Source of the DNA: Pseudoalteromonas sp. Scap06
GTDB lineage: Bacteria; Pseudomonadota; Gammaproteobacteria; Enterobacterales; Alteromonadaceae
Direction of reading: 5' to 3'
Length of the DNA stretch: 64,000 nt
Assembly (NCBI RefSeq): GCF_013394165.1
Contig: NZ_CP041331.1
Span: 434,001 to 498,000, forward strand
Each line of letters begins with the position of its first letter. Within the stretch, counting starts at the first letter, position 1. The notes below the pieces were generated by a model, which had not been told where the DNA came from, made no database searches, and saw nothing but the letters and a program-made list of their open reading frames with translations. Both the position numbers and the translations under genes were made by a program. This document shows, in pieces, positions 18,908 to 30,319 of this stretch.

Positions 18908-20824
18908 TCAATTAATATGTTTTAAAAATGTATTGGCATCTTCTAAGCTTCGTGTACGGCGCATTGGCGGTAAACTCTTTAAAAATACTTGTCCATATTG
19001 GCGTGTAACTAAGCGATTATCGCAAATCACTAACACGCCTTTATCTTTGTTGTCTCTTATTAAGCGACCTACCCCCTGCTTTAATGCAATCACCGCTTGA
19101 GGTAATTGAATATGTGCAAACGGGTCTTTACCTTGCATTTGGCAATCCTGCATTTTGGCTTGCAGTAAAGGGTCATCAGGGGCAGCAAATGGCAGCTTGT
19201 CTATAATAACACAGCTTAAGGTGCTGCCTCGTACATCAACCCCTTCCCAAAATGACGCGGTGCCCAGCAATACTGCATTACCATGGCGAGTAAATTTTTC
19301 TAGTATAATTCGTTTAGACATTTGCCCTTGCATATAAACTGGGTAGTCCATTTGCGTCGTTAAACCCTCAGCCACTAAATGCATCATACGATAACTAGTA
19401 AATAACACAAAACAACGCCCCTTAGCCGACTTTATGAGCTCTAAAGTCAGTTTTACAATAGCATGAGGCATATTATCTTCATGAGATTGTGGTAAATAAC
19501 GGGGTAAGCACAGCAACGCCTGATTGGCATAATCAAACGGACTATCCACCATCATACTTTGCTTTGGCTTTAAGCCAAGGCTTGCATTAAAGTGGCTCAG
19601 TTCATTGTCGACCGATAACGTGGCGGAGGTAAATACAAACCCCGCACCAGATTCTTTCATCATCAATGCAAATTTTGCCGATACGTTTAATGGCGTTATA
19701 TTTATTGTTAAATAGCGCCTCGTGGTTTCGTACCAGTAACTAAACCCAGTTTGAGCGGTATCAAATACACGTTCTAACTGGCCTTTAAAAGCCAAAACTC
19801 GTTCAAACGGATGTTCTATTTTATCGCTGCGCTCTAAGCATAACTTTAAAACCTGATACACAAATTCTAAATCACTAATAACGCGATGTAATGCCGAGCA
19901 AATAAGCTTATTACTGAGCTTTTCGCGCCAATCGCCACGGCTACCATCTACCCCAAACTGCAACCTTAAATCAGCGACACTGGTTTCGAGTTTATTTAAA
20001 CTTTTACCTAATTGCAGCATATCGGGGATTTCAGCGCGATAAATAGCGCGCAAATCGTTAATTAAATCCACCAGCTTTTTGGTGCTCATTGTTTCGCCAA
20101 AATAGTCGCTGGCAATTTCGCTTAATTGGTGAGCTTCATCAAATATGTAGGCATCCGCATTAGGCATAAGCTCTGCAAAACCTGATTCCTTTACCGCCAT
20201 ATCGGCAAAAAACAAATGGTGATTTATTACTACAACATCGGCATCAGCCGCTTTTAAACGCGCTTTGCGAATATAGCATTCTTGAAAGTCAGGGCACTCT
20301 TTGCCTAAGCAATTATCAGCGGTTGAGCTTACATAAGGTAGCACTTTGGCGTCTTCTTCAATACCAATGCAATCGGCAAGATCACCGCTGTGGGTCTCAC
20401 TGGCAAACTTTGCAACCATAGCAAGCTGATGCATAACATCAGGGTCGTCTGTTGGTACGTGTGCCACATGCTGAGTTAGTCGATACGTACACAAATAATT
20501 GGCACGCCCTTTTAACAAGGCCGTTTTCTTAGCAGCACCTAAGGCTTTTACTAATACCGGTAAATCACGATGATAAAGCTGCTCTTGCAGTGCTTTAGAA
20601 CCCGTTGAGATGATGGTTTTACCTTTAGATTTAAGAGCGGGAGCTAAATAGGCAAAGGTTTTACCTGTGCCAGTGCCTGCCTCAACAACAAGTTGAGATC
20701 GGGTTTTTAATGCATCATCAACAGCCACCGCCATATCGATTTGAGGCTGGCGTGGTGTATATCCATCTATTGATAAAGCCAAAGGCCCGGTCGCACTAAA
20801 CAGCTGTTTGATAATACCAATCAC
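18908..20824 (-). CDS. yoaA: DinG-family ATP-dependent DNA helicase YoaA
   Basis: This is a 638-aa superfamily 2 helicase of the XPD/DinG type. Walker A is AGTGTGKT (residues 49-56) and motif II is FDEAH. Candidate Fe-S cluster cysteines lie at NYLCTYRL and DNCLGKECPDFQEC. C-terminal motifs include SFWEGVD and QGVGRLIRD. YoaA works with the clamp-loader subunit HolC in replication-fork repair in Escherichia coli; that role here is by homology. The 3' end abuts tsaB. Confidence 0.93.
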   Translation of the reverse strand: MIGIIKQLFSATGPLALSIDGYTPRQPQIDMAVAVDDALKTRSQLVVEAGTGTGKTFAYLAPALKSKGKTIISTGSKALQEQLYHRDLPVLVKALGAAKKTALLKGRANYLCTYRLTQHVAHVPTDDPDVMHQLAMVAKFASETHSGDLADCIGIEEDAKVLPYVSSTADNCLGKECPDFQECYIRKARLKAADADVVVINHHLFFADMAVKESGFAELMPNADAYIFDEAHQLSEIASDYFGETMSTKKLVDLINDLRAIYRAEIPDMLQLGKSLNKLETSVADLRLQFGVDGSRGDWREKLSNKLICSALHRVISDLEFVYQVLKLCLERSDKIEHPFERVLAFKGQLERVFDTAQTGFSYWYETTRRYLTINITPLNVSAKFALMMKESGAGFVFTSATLSVDNELSHFNASLGLKPKQSMMVDSPFDYANQALLCLPRYLPQSHEDNMPHAIVKLTLELIKSAKGRCFVLFTSYRMMHLVAEGLTTQMDYPVYMQGQMSKRIILEKFTRHGNAVLLGTASFWEGVDVRGSTLSCVIIDKLPFAAPDDPLLQAKMQDCQMQGKDPFAHIQLPQAVIALKQGVGRLIRDNKDKGVLVICDNRLVTRQYGQVFLKSLPPMRRTRSLEDANTFLKHIN

Positions 20825-20892
20825 TTTGTAAAAAATAATAGCGGGATTCTACGTAAGCGAAACATCAAGGGCAAGTAATTAAGTTATATAAT

Positions 20893-20913
20893 AAGGGGGG
20901 CACTGTCCCCCTA
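20893..20913 (-). terminator. weak GC-rich hairpin after the M28 peptidase gene
   Basis: G-run and C-run arms (AGGGGG/CCCCCT) form a short hairpin just beyond the stop codon of the leftward peptidase gene. The T-run is poor, so its strength is doubtful. Confidence 0.5.
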
Positions 20914-20920
20914 TTAATTA

Positions 20921-22774
20921 TTATTGTGCCGTAATAGATAAGGTAACTCCGCTTGCAGAACTATAGCCCTTTAAATCTATAAACCAAGTACCTGCTTGTG
21001 GGTTATCAATATTACAAGTTTCTAAATTACCATTTTTAAATGGCCTACATTGATAAACAGATTCTGTAGATGGGCTTGCAAAATTTACATATAAATCAGC
21101 ATCTCCATTGCCGCCGCTAATGTTAACTGTGAATGACGAATAGCCAGCATCAAGATTTTGTGTGTATCGGCTCCAATTGTTTGCTGCTACCGAAATATTA
21201 TTTTCTACACGATTGATAGGTTCTGCTGTGTTACCTTCGTTATAGCTACCGGTTAAAGAAACATTCGTAATCGCATTCCATGCTTGAACCATGACATAAT
21301 AAACGCCCGCTTGGGCATTACCTATTTCACAACTCTCATTACTTGAAGAGGTTGTACTTTTACAATCAAAGCTTGTTAAGGTAGGTGCTGAATTAAATTT
21401 TACGTATAAATCGGCATCACCAGAACCACCGGATGTAATGAAGTTTAAGTTAGTCGCGTTGTCAGGTACGTTTAATGTGAATACACGTTCCGCTTTTGCA
21501 CTTTCTGTTATACCGGCAACCGTAACACCGTTTTGTAATTCGTCGCCAATTGGGGGGATCACATCGCCTGCATTTTTTGCCATTTCCGATATGAAACTAA
21601 CAGCTAATTTTGCAAACTTACTAGCATGATCAGCGTCAAAATTAGTGTCATTAATGGTGTGAATTAATCGATTTATATCAGCCATTTTCGACTCAAATGG
21701 CATAGATGCTGTAAACCCTTGTTGATACCAAGATGCGTGATCAGAACATCCATATCCACATTGGTCAAAACCGTAACTAACAGAAGGCAAATAAGTATCG
21801 ATTAGCTGACCTAGAAACTGGTTTTGAGCATTTGTTGTGTAATCTGTCATCATCACAATATCTTCATTGCTACCGTTATTACCAGTCATATCAAACTGCA
21901 CCATACCAACAACATTTTTTCCTTGTGATTTGTATGCTGAGGCAATCGCTTTTGACCCCCTCAAGCCAACTTCTTCAGCTGCAAAGCCCATTATTTGAAT
22001 TGTTCTTTGCGGCTTGTAGTCATTATCAACAATTGCTCTTAGTACTTCTGATAATACAGCGATACCTGATGCATTATCATCGGCACCAGGAGAACGTCCA
22101 TTTGTAGGGTTTGATTGGTTAATTGAATCTAAATGTCCACCTATGATAACAATTTCATCAGCTTTTTCTTCCCCAGGTATTGTGACTATAATCGACGACT
22201 GCGCCCAACTATGAGTAAAATATTCAACGCTGATATCGCTACGACTTGCCGCTAACTGTTGCCAATAATCTTTTAACCATTGAGATGCATCTATCCCAGT
22301 TTGAGTTGTATAGTAGCGATTGTAAAAGCTACTCATTGAATTAACAGTATTTGTTAAATTATTAGGGCTAATACGATTAATTAGTTGCTGTGTTGTTTGC
22401 GCATTATCAATATTATAATCAAAAGCTAAGGTGTTTTGGTTTTGCACAGCTGCCAACTGTTCAGTATATTGTTTTGCTTCATCTAGTGATTCATGCGCTA
22501 CAAAACCACCACACCGATGGTAATTATCATGCATAAACTCACTCAGCTGTGCTACATCCGAGGTCTTAACCTTTAAAAAATTAACGGTATCTAGCTCAGT
22601 TGCATGAATAGTTAATGATTGATGTGATTTACTTACTGTTTTTTTAGTCTGCTGATAATGCTTTGCTGCAATAGGATCTATTGTCACCCATATATTTTCG
22701 TTGTCTTGTGCATACAGTGGTTGAACAATTAAGGCGCTAGCGCTAACTAACGCAATATTTAATAAACGTTTCAT
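20921..22774 (-). CDS. secreted M28 aminopeptidase with two PPC domains
   Basis: This 617-aa protein resembles Vibrio-type leucyl aminopeptidase. It has a signal peptide (residues 1-22, ending LYAQ), a propeptide to about 140 and then the M28 zinc domain: His214 (GGHLDS), Asp232 (GADDNASG) and Glu267/268 (AAEEVGLRGS), with a further Asp (QFDMTG) and His (IHTINDT). Two C-terminal PPC beta-domains (about 425-505 and 530-615) follow, commonly removed or used for secretion and substrate adhesion. It lies just downstream of the M4 protease gene in the same direction but behind a terminator. Confidence 0.92.
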   Translation of the reverse strand: MKRLLNIALVSASALIVQPLYAQDNENIWVTIDPIAAKHYQQTKKTVSKSHQSLTIHATELDTVNFLKVKTSDVAQLSEFMHDNYHRCGGFVAHESLDEAKQYTEQLAAVQNQNTLAFDYNIDNAQTTQQLINRISPNNLTNTVNSMSSFYNRYYTTQTGIDASQWLKDYWQQLAASRSDISVEYFTHSWAQSSIIVTIPGEEKADEIVIIGGHLDSINQSNPTNGRSPGADDNASGIAVLSEVLRAIVDNDYKPQRTIQIMGFAAEEVGLRGSKAIASAYKSQGKNVVGMVQFDMTGNNGSNEDIVMMTDYTTNAQNQFLGQLIDTYLPSVSYGFDQCGYGCSDHASWYQQGFTASMPFESKMADINRLIHTINDTNFDADHASKFAKLAVSFISEMAKNAGDVIPPIGDELQNGVTVAGITESAKAERVFTLNVPDNATNLNFITSGGSGDADLYVKFNSAPTLTSFDCKSTTSSSNESCEIGNAQAGVYYVMVQAWNAITNVSLTGSYNEGNTAEPINRVENNISVAANNWSRYTQNLDAGYSSFTVNISGGNGDADLYVNFASPSTESVYQCRPFKNGNLETCNIDNPQAGTWFIDLKGYSSASGVTLSITAQ

Positions 22775-22829
22775 AAATTGATTCCTTTTAAATCAAGCTA
22801 TATTCATAGAAAGTGATATGACTAAGATA

Positions 22830-22850
22830 AAAAAGGGAGCGGACGCTCCC
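22830..22850 (-). terminator. terminator after the M4 protease gene
   Basis: Stem GGGAGCG/CGCTCCC with a two-base loop is followed, on the leftward strand, by a run of six T. Confidence 0.88.
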
Positions 22851-22862
22851 CTAGGAATTGAT

Positions 22863-25342
<2,480 letters not shown>

Positions 25343-25570
25343 TTATGCCCATGTATCGAGGTGTTTATCGTTACCATCTGTATTTTTATTATGTTCATCA
25401 GCATTTGTTGTCGATATTTTTTTTTGCTTTTCTATCTCTTTCTTTTTACGCTCTTCAAGTTCAACTTGTTTTGCTCTAGCGCTTTGTTGCACCCCTGCAA
25501 TATGAAAAGCACCTTTAGATTCAAGCGCTAAACGGGTAATTTGCCCTAAATAGGGGATCATTATATCCAT
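25343..25570 (-). CDS. small charged protein of unknown function, 75 aa
   Basis: I do not recognise the family. The N-terminal half is mixed hydrophobic (MIPYLGQITRLALESKGAFHIAG). The C-terminal half is a highly charged Lys/Glu helix (VELEERKKKEIEKQKK), likely coiled coil, with a polar Asn/Asp tail. A perfect GGAGGT lies four bases before the ATG at 25570, which argues that it is a real gene. A decayed homologous copy sits at 27507-27698, in the same orientation on the other side of the AraC-type regulator. Confidence 0.65.
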   Translation of the reverse strand: MDIMIPYLGQITRLALESKGAFHIAGVQQSARAKQVELEERKKKEIEKQKKISTTNADEHNKNTDGNDKHLDTWA

Positions 25571-25699
25571 GTGTACCTCCAGCAGGTTAGGCGTAATTTT
25601 ATAAATATAAAACTGTTGATAAATAACGCAATACTGTTAATGTTATCGGCAGCTGTAAAATATTCATTAAATTTTCTTGCCGTCATATCAATTAATACA

Positions 25700-26320
25700 T
25701 TATTCAATATTGCTAAAATTAAGCTTTAAATGCGGGTAATAAAGCTCACAATTTTGATTAATAAATGCTGTTGGCATTACAGCATATTGACCGTGATCTT
25801 TTAAATATTCCATGTGCTTTTTACCATCTGTAGTAAATTGATGAAATAAAGAATGATTAACCCCATCAAAATCTAGCGGTTTTATTTTAACTAAGTCGCA
25901 TAGTTCCTTATTAAAAGCAGGGGTCGATTTAACCCATTCACCTTCAATAAACTGCTCCACGTAAGCATGCATTGTAAACACTTCATTCTTTAGTAACTCA
26001 TCTAATTTAGGAGTGCTCAAATGGTTACGAACATCAGCTAAACCTAACCGTGCAGGAATATCACAAGCTCGGCTTAATGCTATTTGTAATGATGCCTTTG
26101 GAATACAATATGCTGCTTTATTATTTAAGCAATAATCACTACTTAGTGACTTTGCCCCATCTAAAAGTGTAAAAGGATCATATTTAATTCCGTCTCTTAC
26201 AAGGTAATATATTGAAACGGCCTTAGTGCGTTCGTCATTACCTTTTACCTTTTTTAGCCAGCTATTAATTTCATTATGCTTGTGATTGAAAAAAGCATCA
26301 TTTTGTAAGTACTGCTTCAA
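25700..26320 (-). CDS. transglutaminase-like domain protein
   Basis: This 206-aa cytoplasmic protein matches the transglutaminase-like (cysteine protease-like) superfamily. The YLVRDGIKYDPF segment precedes the Cys-bearing helix AAYCIPKASLQIALSRACDIPARLG. The His follows in MHAYVEQF, and WVKSTPAFN occupies the place of the acidic third member. Substrate is unknown. It is divergent from the AraC-type regulator (about 200 bp apart), which may control it. Confidence 0.8.
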   Translation of the reverse strand: MKQYLQNDAFFNHKHNEINSWLKKVKGNDERTKAVSIYYLVRDGIKYDPFTLLDGAKSLSSDYCLNNKAAYCIPKASLQIALSRACDIPARLGLADVRNHLSTPKLDELLKNEVFTMHAYVEQFIEGEWVKSTPAFNKELCDLVKIKPLDFDGVNHSLFHQFTTDGKKHMEYLKDHGQYAVMPTAFINQNCELYYPHLKLNFSNIE

Positions 26321-26516
26321 ACCTGTCCCCTTAACGAATGTATTTATTGTAATTACAGATAGTTTGACTATATTTTTTAATAGTAAAAAAGCATTTTAAA
26401 ACAATAATTTTAAAACTATATAAGTCTTTAAAGTATCTTTTAATGTTACTTATACAAAAATTAAAATACTATGTCTGCACAGGCATTTTAAATAGTCCAA
26501 TTGGGCCATAAGAATT

Positions 26517-27467
26517 ATGAAAAATATAGCAATTATTGCCTATGAGGGCTGCTGGGCTGTTAGCGTATTTTTAGCTAAAGATTTTTTTACTATTGTTTCT
26601 TTACTCGACACACATTACTCATTACCTCAAAGTTATAACGTAGAAATAATAACGACCGACGGTGCACCTATAACAAGCTCGAGTAATTCACTGGTTATTG
26701 CCGATAAGTCACTTACTGATAAGCAGTATGACTTAGTTATTATACCGCCGATAGAAGGTTCTAAATTAAAAAATATGCCACGGGGCACTGAGTTAATTAT
26801 TGAATGGTTAAAACCTAAAATAAGTAGTAATACGTCTATTCTTTGTTTAAGTAATGGCTCTTATTTTTTAGCGGCAACAGGTAAATTAAATAAAACGGTG
26901 ATTGCTACGCATTGGAGCTTAGTCAAGCCGCTAAGTGGATTATTTCCTGATTGCCAATTTATTAGTCATAAATCGTATTTAAGAAAGGGAAATATATATA
27001 CAACGGGCTCTTTTGAAGCCGGTATTAGCGTACTTTTAAGCCTTGTTGCTCGAGACAAAGGCGATCGTTTTTCTCAGCAGTGCGCTACTCATTTACTTAT
27101 TTCTGACTCTGGTAAGTTAAACCTTATTTTGCCTCAATTTAATAACCACAGAGACGAAAAAATTAACGAAGTACAAGATTGGATTCATAATTACCCAAGC
27201 GGTGTAATCACTATCAATAAATTAGCAAAACAATTTAACTTTAGTGAACGCAATTTAAAAAGGCGATTCTCACAAGCAACAGGTATATCAATCAACAAAT
27301 ATGTACAAGAAGTACGCATAGATAGGGCCAAAAAACAGTTATTAGCAACAGATAAGACCGTGAACGAAATATCAATAGACGTAGGATATGAAAACAGTAG
27401 TTTTTTTTCTCGCTTATTTAAAAAAAGCACAGGGTTAACACCTGCAAAGTGGCGTAAAAATGATTAA
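26517..27467 (+). CDS. GlxA/FtrA-type AraC-family regulator with DJ-1/PfpI domain
   Basis: This 316-aa protein has an N-terminal class I glutamine amidotransferase-like (DJ-1/PfpI) domain (about 1-190) and a C-terminal AraC helix-turn-helix pair (about 215-315, with INKLAKQFNFSERNLKRRFSQATG and VNEISIDVGYENSSFFSRLFKKSTGLTPAKWRK). In the first domain the elbow is LCLSNGSYFLAATG, where the usual Cys appears to be replaced (SNG), so a sensing rather than enzymatic role is likely. The ligand is unknown. The divergent transglutaminase-like gene is the nearest candidate target. Confidence 0.88.
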   Translation: MKNIAIIAYEGCWAVSVFLAKDFFTIVSLLDTHYSLPQSYNVEIITTDGAPITSSSNSLVIADKSLTDKQYDLVIIPPIEGSKLKNMPRGTELIIEWLKPKISSNTSILCLSNGSYFLAATGKLNKTVIATHWSLVKPLSGLFPDCQFISHKSYLRKGNIYTTGSFEAGISVLLSLVARDKGDRFSQQCATHLLISDSGKLNLILPQFNNHRDEKINEVQDWIHNYPSGVITINKLAKQFNFSERNLKRRFSQATGISINKYVQEVRIDRAKKQLLATDKTVNEISIDVGYENSSFFSRLFKKSTGLTPAKWRKND

Positions 27468-27506
27468 TTAACTTTACTTAAATGATGATTTAAGCCCAAG
27501 AGTTCA

Positions 27507-27698
27507 ATTCCATCATCATTTTGGTTACTGTTTTATTTGTGATTTAATTTGCTTTTTATAAAGGACTTCGTTTTTTCTATTTTGTAATTCAAGTTGTAAT
27601 TTTTTGGTAGCTGCACCGTTTTACACATCTGCGATATAAGACATACCTTTAGACTCATACTACAAACCGATTACTTTATCCAAATAAGTGGGCATCAT
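27507..27698 (-). pseudogene. decayed second copy of the 75-aa gene at 25343-25570
   Basis: Read leftward from 27698, the frame gives MMPTYLDKVIGL, a stop, YESKGMSYIADV, a stop, NGAATKKLQLELQNRK. This aligns with MIPYLGQITRLALESKGAFHIAGVQQSARAKQVELEERK of the intact gene. The original start codon is ATA here, two in-frame stops interrupt the frame, and the 3' part is shortened. The upstream flank also resembles that of the intact copy, so a segment larger than the gene was duplicated. The left boundary is approximate. Confidence 0.75.
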
Positions 27699-27933
27699 AG
27701 CTATGCGTACATCCTTCAAAAACTCAGTCTATTGATGAATGAAAATCAAACAATTCATGTAACACTAATTTAAATGGGTTATATTCTTAGTACCGGCAGT
27801 TATAAGATATTCTTTAATTAAAGAAAATTTTCCTTGCCATGATGTTAGTGAATATGTTTTTATAAATGGGAAATTATTAAACAAACAGCAGCTAAGCGTT
27901 AACATAGTAACGAATAGCTAAACAGGATATAAA

Positions 27934-27984
27934 ATGCTTAATTCACTGACAGTTGTACATCACCACCATCATTCATCGGAATAA
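27934..27984 (+). CDS. hisL: his operon leader peptide HisL
   Basis: This is a 16-residue leader, MLNSLTVVHHHHHSSE, with five consecutive His codons (27958-27972). Ribosome stalling at these codons when charged tRNA-His is scarce would decide the fold of the downstream attenuator. It is too short for ordinary gene calling, but its position just before the terminator/antiterminator and hisG makes the assignment strong. Confidence 0.93.
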   Translation: MLNSLTVVHHHHHSSE

Positions 27985-28085
27985 CCTGTCAGGTCTTTCG
28001 CTGAGAGGTTGTTCCTAAAAGGAAACCTCTGGCGAATCAACATACCAAGATTCATTTTCGCCCTGAGGTTTCCCTCGGGGTTTTT
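27981..28085 (+). promoter_or_regulatory. transcription attenuator of the his operon
   Basis: Several mutually exclusive stems are visible: an early hairpin (AGAGGTT at 28004-28010 with AACCTCT at 28024-28030), an antiterminator (28026-28036 with 28057-28068, CCTCTGGCGAA against TTCGCCCTGAGG), and the terminator CCCTGAGG/CCTCGGGG (28061-28080) followed by five T. Pairing of the antiterminator uses the left arm of the terminator, as in enterobacterial his attenuation. Confidence 0.9.
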
Positions 28086-28112
28086 AGTTTTTAAATTAAA
28101 GGAAAATGAGTA

Positions 28113-29012
28113 ATGAATAATAGTAATCGTCTTCGTATCGCCATCCAAAAAGGTGGCCGCCTATCTAAAGATTGTCAAGATCTACTTAAACAACTGGGTG
28201 TAAAACTCAATCTTCGTGAGCAGCGCCTAATAGCACACTCAACCAACATGCCTATCGACGTTTTGCGTGTGCGCGATGACGATATTCCAGGCTTAGTTAT
28301 GGATGGTGTATGTGATTTAGGTATTGTTGGCGAAAACGTATTAGTTGAAGTACAAGCAGAAAGAGAACGCCAAGGTGTACCGAGTGAAGTAACAAAGCTT
28401 GCTAAACTTGACTTTGGTTACTGTCGTTTAGCACTTGCATGGCCACAAGAACTTGGTAAGCAAGACAAGAGCTGGTTTGAAGGCAAACGCATAGCAACCA
28501 CTTACCCAGAAATTTTAAGTCAATACCTAAAACGCGAAGGCATCAACGCCAGCACAGTAATGTTAACCGGTTCAGTGGAAGTAGCACCACGAGCAGGACT
28601 TGCCGATGCGATTTGTGATTTAGTCTCTACTGGCGCAACGCTTGAAGCAAATGGCTTAATGCAGGGTGATACAATTTTAGAGTCAAATGCTTGTTTAATC
28701 CAAAACACTCAACTACAAGATCCTGAAAAATTAGCGCTCATCAATAAACTAATGCCGCGTTTACGTGGTGTAAAGCAAGCTAAAGAAAGCAAATACATTA
28801 TGTTACACGCACCAAAAGACAAGCTTGATGAAATTTGTGAGATTTTACCTGGCGCTGGCCAACCTACATTATTGGCTCTTGCGGGTAATAATGAATATGT
28901 TGCCCTTCACATGGTGAGCAGTGAAACCCTATTTTGGGAAACCATGGAACAACTTAAGGCCCTTGGTGCCAATTCTATTTTAGTTATGCCAATTGAAAAA
29001 ATGATGGAGTAA
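28113..29012 (+). CDS. hisG: ATP phosphoribosyltransferase (long form)
   Basis: This 299-aa enzyme carries out the first step of histidine synthesis, joining ATP and PRPP. The motifs [10 protein letters not shown] at the N-terminus, the [17 protein letters not shown]-binding loop and a C-terminal ACT-like regulatory domain (about 220-299) mark the long, HisZ-independent hisG that is feedback inhibited by histidine. It is first in the operon behind the attenuator, with AAAGGA upstream of the ATG. hisD follows after five bases. Confidence 0.97.
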   Translation: MNNSNRLRIAIQKGGRLSKDCQDLLKQLGVKLNLREQRLIAHSTNMPIDVLRVRDDDIPGLVMDGVCDLGIVGENVLVEVQAERERQGVPSEVTKLAKLDFGYCRLALAWPQELGKQDKSWFEGKRIATTYPEILSQYLKREGINASTVMLTGSVEVAPRAGLADAICDLVSTGATLEANGLMQGDTILESNACLIQNTQLQDPEKLALINKLMPRLRGVKQAKESKYIMLHAPKDKLDEICEILPGAGQPTLLALAGNNEYVALHMVSSETLFWETMEQLKALGANSILVMPIEKMME

Positions 29013-29017
29013 CAACA

Positions 29018-30319
29018 ATGCTTCGTTGGAATGAGGAATCATCACAAGTTCAAGCAGCGGCGCTTATGCGCCCTGCTGTATCAGCAAGTGTAAAAGTAGA
29101 AAGCATTTGCCAGACTATTTTGGCAAAAGTTAATGCGCAAGGCGATGCCGCTCTACTTGCATTAGCAAAAGAGTTCGATAATAGAGCCAAGCCGCGTTTA
29201 CGTGTACCACTTGATGAAATTAATGCCGCTGAGAAAATGCTAAGCCCAGAGCTTAAATATGCAATTGATACCGCTTATGCCAATGTGAAATGTTTTCATC
29301 AAGCGCAACTGCCAAAAGATATTAAGTTATCGACTCAACCCGGTGTTGACTGTGAACTAAAATATCAAGCCATCGAAGCAGTCGGTATTTATGTACCTGG
29401 CGGAAGTGCCCCTCTTCCGTCATCGGTTATTATGCAAGGTGTATTGGCGCAGTTAAGCGGTGCAAAAACCGTGGTATTAGCCACCCCAGTACAAGGTGAT
29501 AAAGCAATTAACCCGGCTATTTTATATGCCGCTAAATTATGTGGTATCACTACAATTATTGAAAGCGGCGGTGCAGGCGCGATTGCTGCTATGGCCTATG
29601 GCACAGAGTCTGTTCCTAAAGTAAATAAAATTTTTGGTCCAGGTAACAGCTTTGTCACTATGGCAAAACAGTTAGTCGCACAAACGATTCCAGGTATGGC
29701 GATTGATATGCCAGCAGGGCCATCAGAAGTGTTAGTGATTGCAGATGAACGTGCAAACCCAGAGTTTATTGCTGCAGACTTACTCTCTCAAGCAGAACAC
29801 GGGGCTGACTCACAAGTTATTTTATTATGTAACAGTGAAACCATTATTGAACAAACGCAAGATGCACTCACACGTCAACTTGCCAACTTAAGCCGAAAAA
29901 ACACTGCCGAACAGGCATTGGCTAATTCGTCACTTATTCTAGTTGATTCAGTAGCTCAAGCGTTTGACGTATCAGCGCAATATGGGCCAGAGCACTTAAT
30001 ATTACAACTTGCAGATGCCACTCCTTATTTAGATAAAGTAAAGAATGCAGGCTCTGTATTTGTTGGCGATTACACCCCTGAGTCAGCGGGCGATTATGCC
30101 TCAGGCACTAATCACGTGTTACCCACTTATGGTTACAGTGCAACTTATTCTAGCTTGAATTTACTTGATTTTTTCCGTACTTACACAGTACAGACTATCA
30201 GTAAACGTGGCTTAACTGAGCTTTCAAAAGCTATTTTACCCTTAGCAGATGCAGAAGGCCTAGATGCCCACGCTAATGCGGTTTCAATTCGTTTAGAGGC
30301 AATAAAAAATGAGCAATGA
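29018..30319 (+). CDS. hisD: histidinol dehydrogenase
   Basis: This 433-aa enzyme catalyses the last two NAD-dependent oxidations from histidinol to histidine. Family signatures include GIYVPGGSAPLPSSVIM, the IFGPGNSFV loop, the MPAGPSEVLVIAD region, LLSQAEHGADSQ with zinc-binding Gln/His, and the GPEHLILQ segment with the catalytic Glu-His pair. It overlaps hisC by 11 bases. Confidence 0.97.
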   Translation: MLRWNEESSQVQAAALMRPAVSASVKVESICQTILAKVNAQGDAALLALAKEFDNRAKPRLRVPLDEINAAEKMLSPELKYAIDTAYANVKCFHQAQLPKDIKLSTQPGVDCELKYQAIEAVGIYVPGGSAPLPSSVIMQGVLAQLSGAKTVVLATPVQGDKAINPAILYAAKLCGITTIIESGGAGAIAAMAYGTESVPKVNKIFGPGNSFVTMAKQLVAQTIPGMAIDMPAGPSEVLVIADERANPEFIAADLLSQAEHGADSQVILLCNSETIIEQTQDALTRQLANLSRKNTAEQALANSSLILVDSVAQAFDVSAQYGPEHLILQLADATPYLDKVKNAGSVFVGDYTPESAGDYASGTNHVLPTYGYSATYSSLNLLDFFRTYTVQTISKRGLTELSKAILPLADAEGLDAHANAVSIRLEAIKNEQ

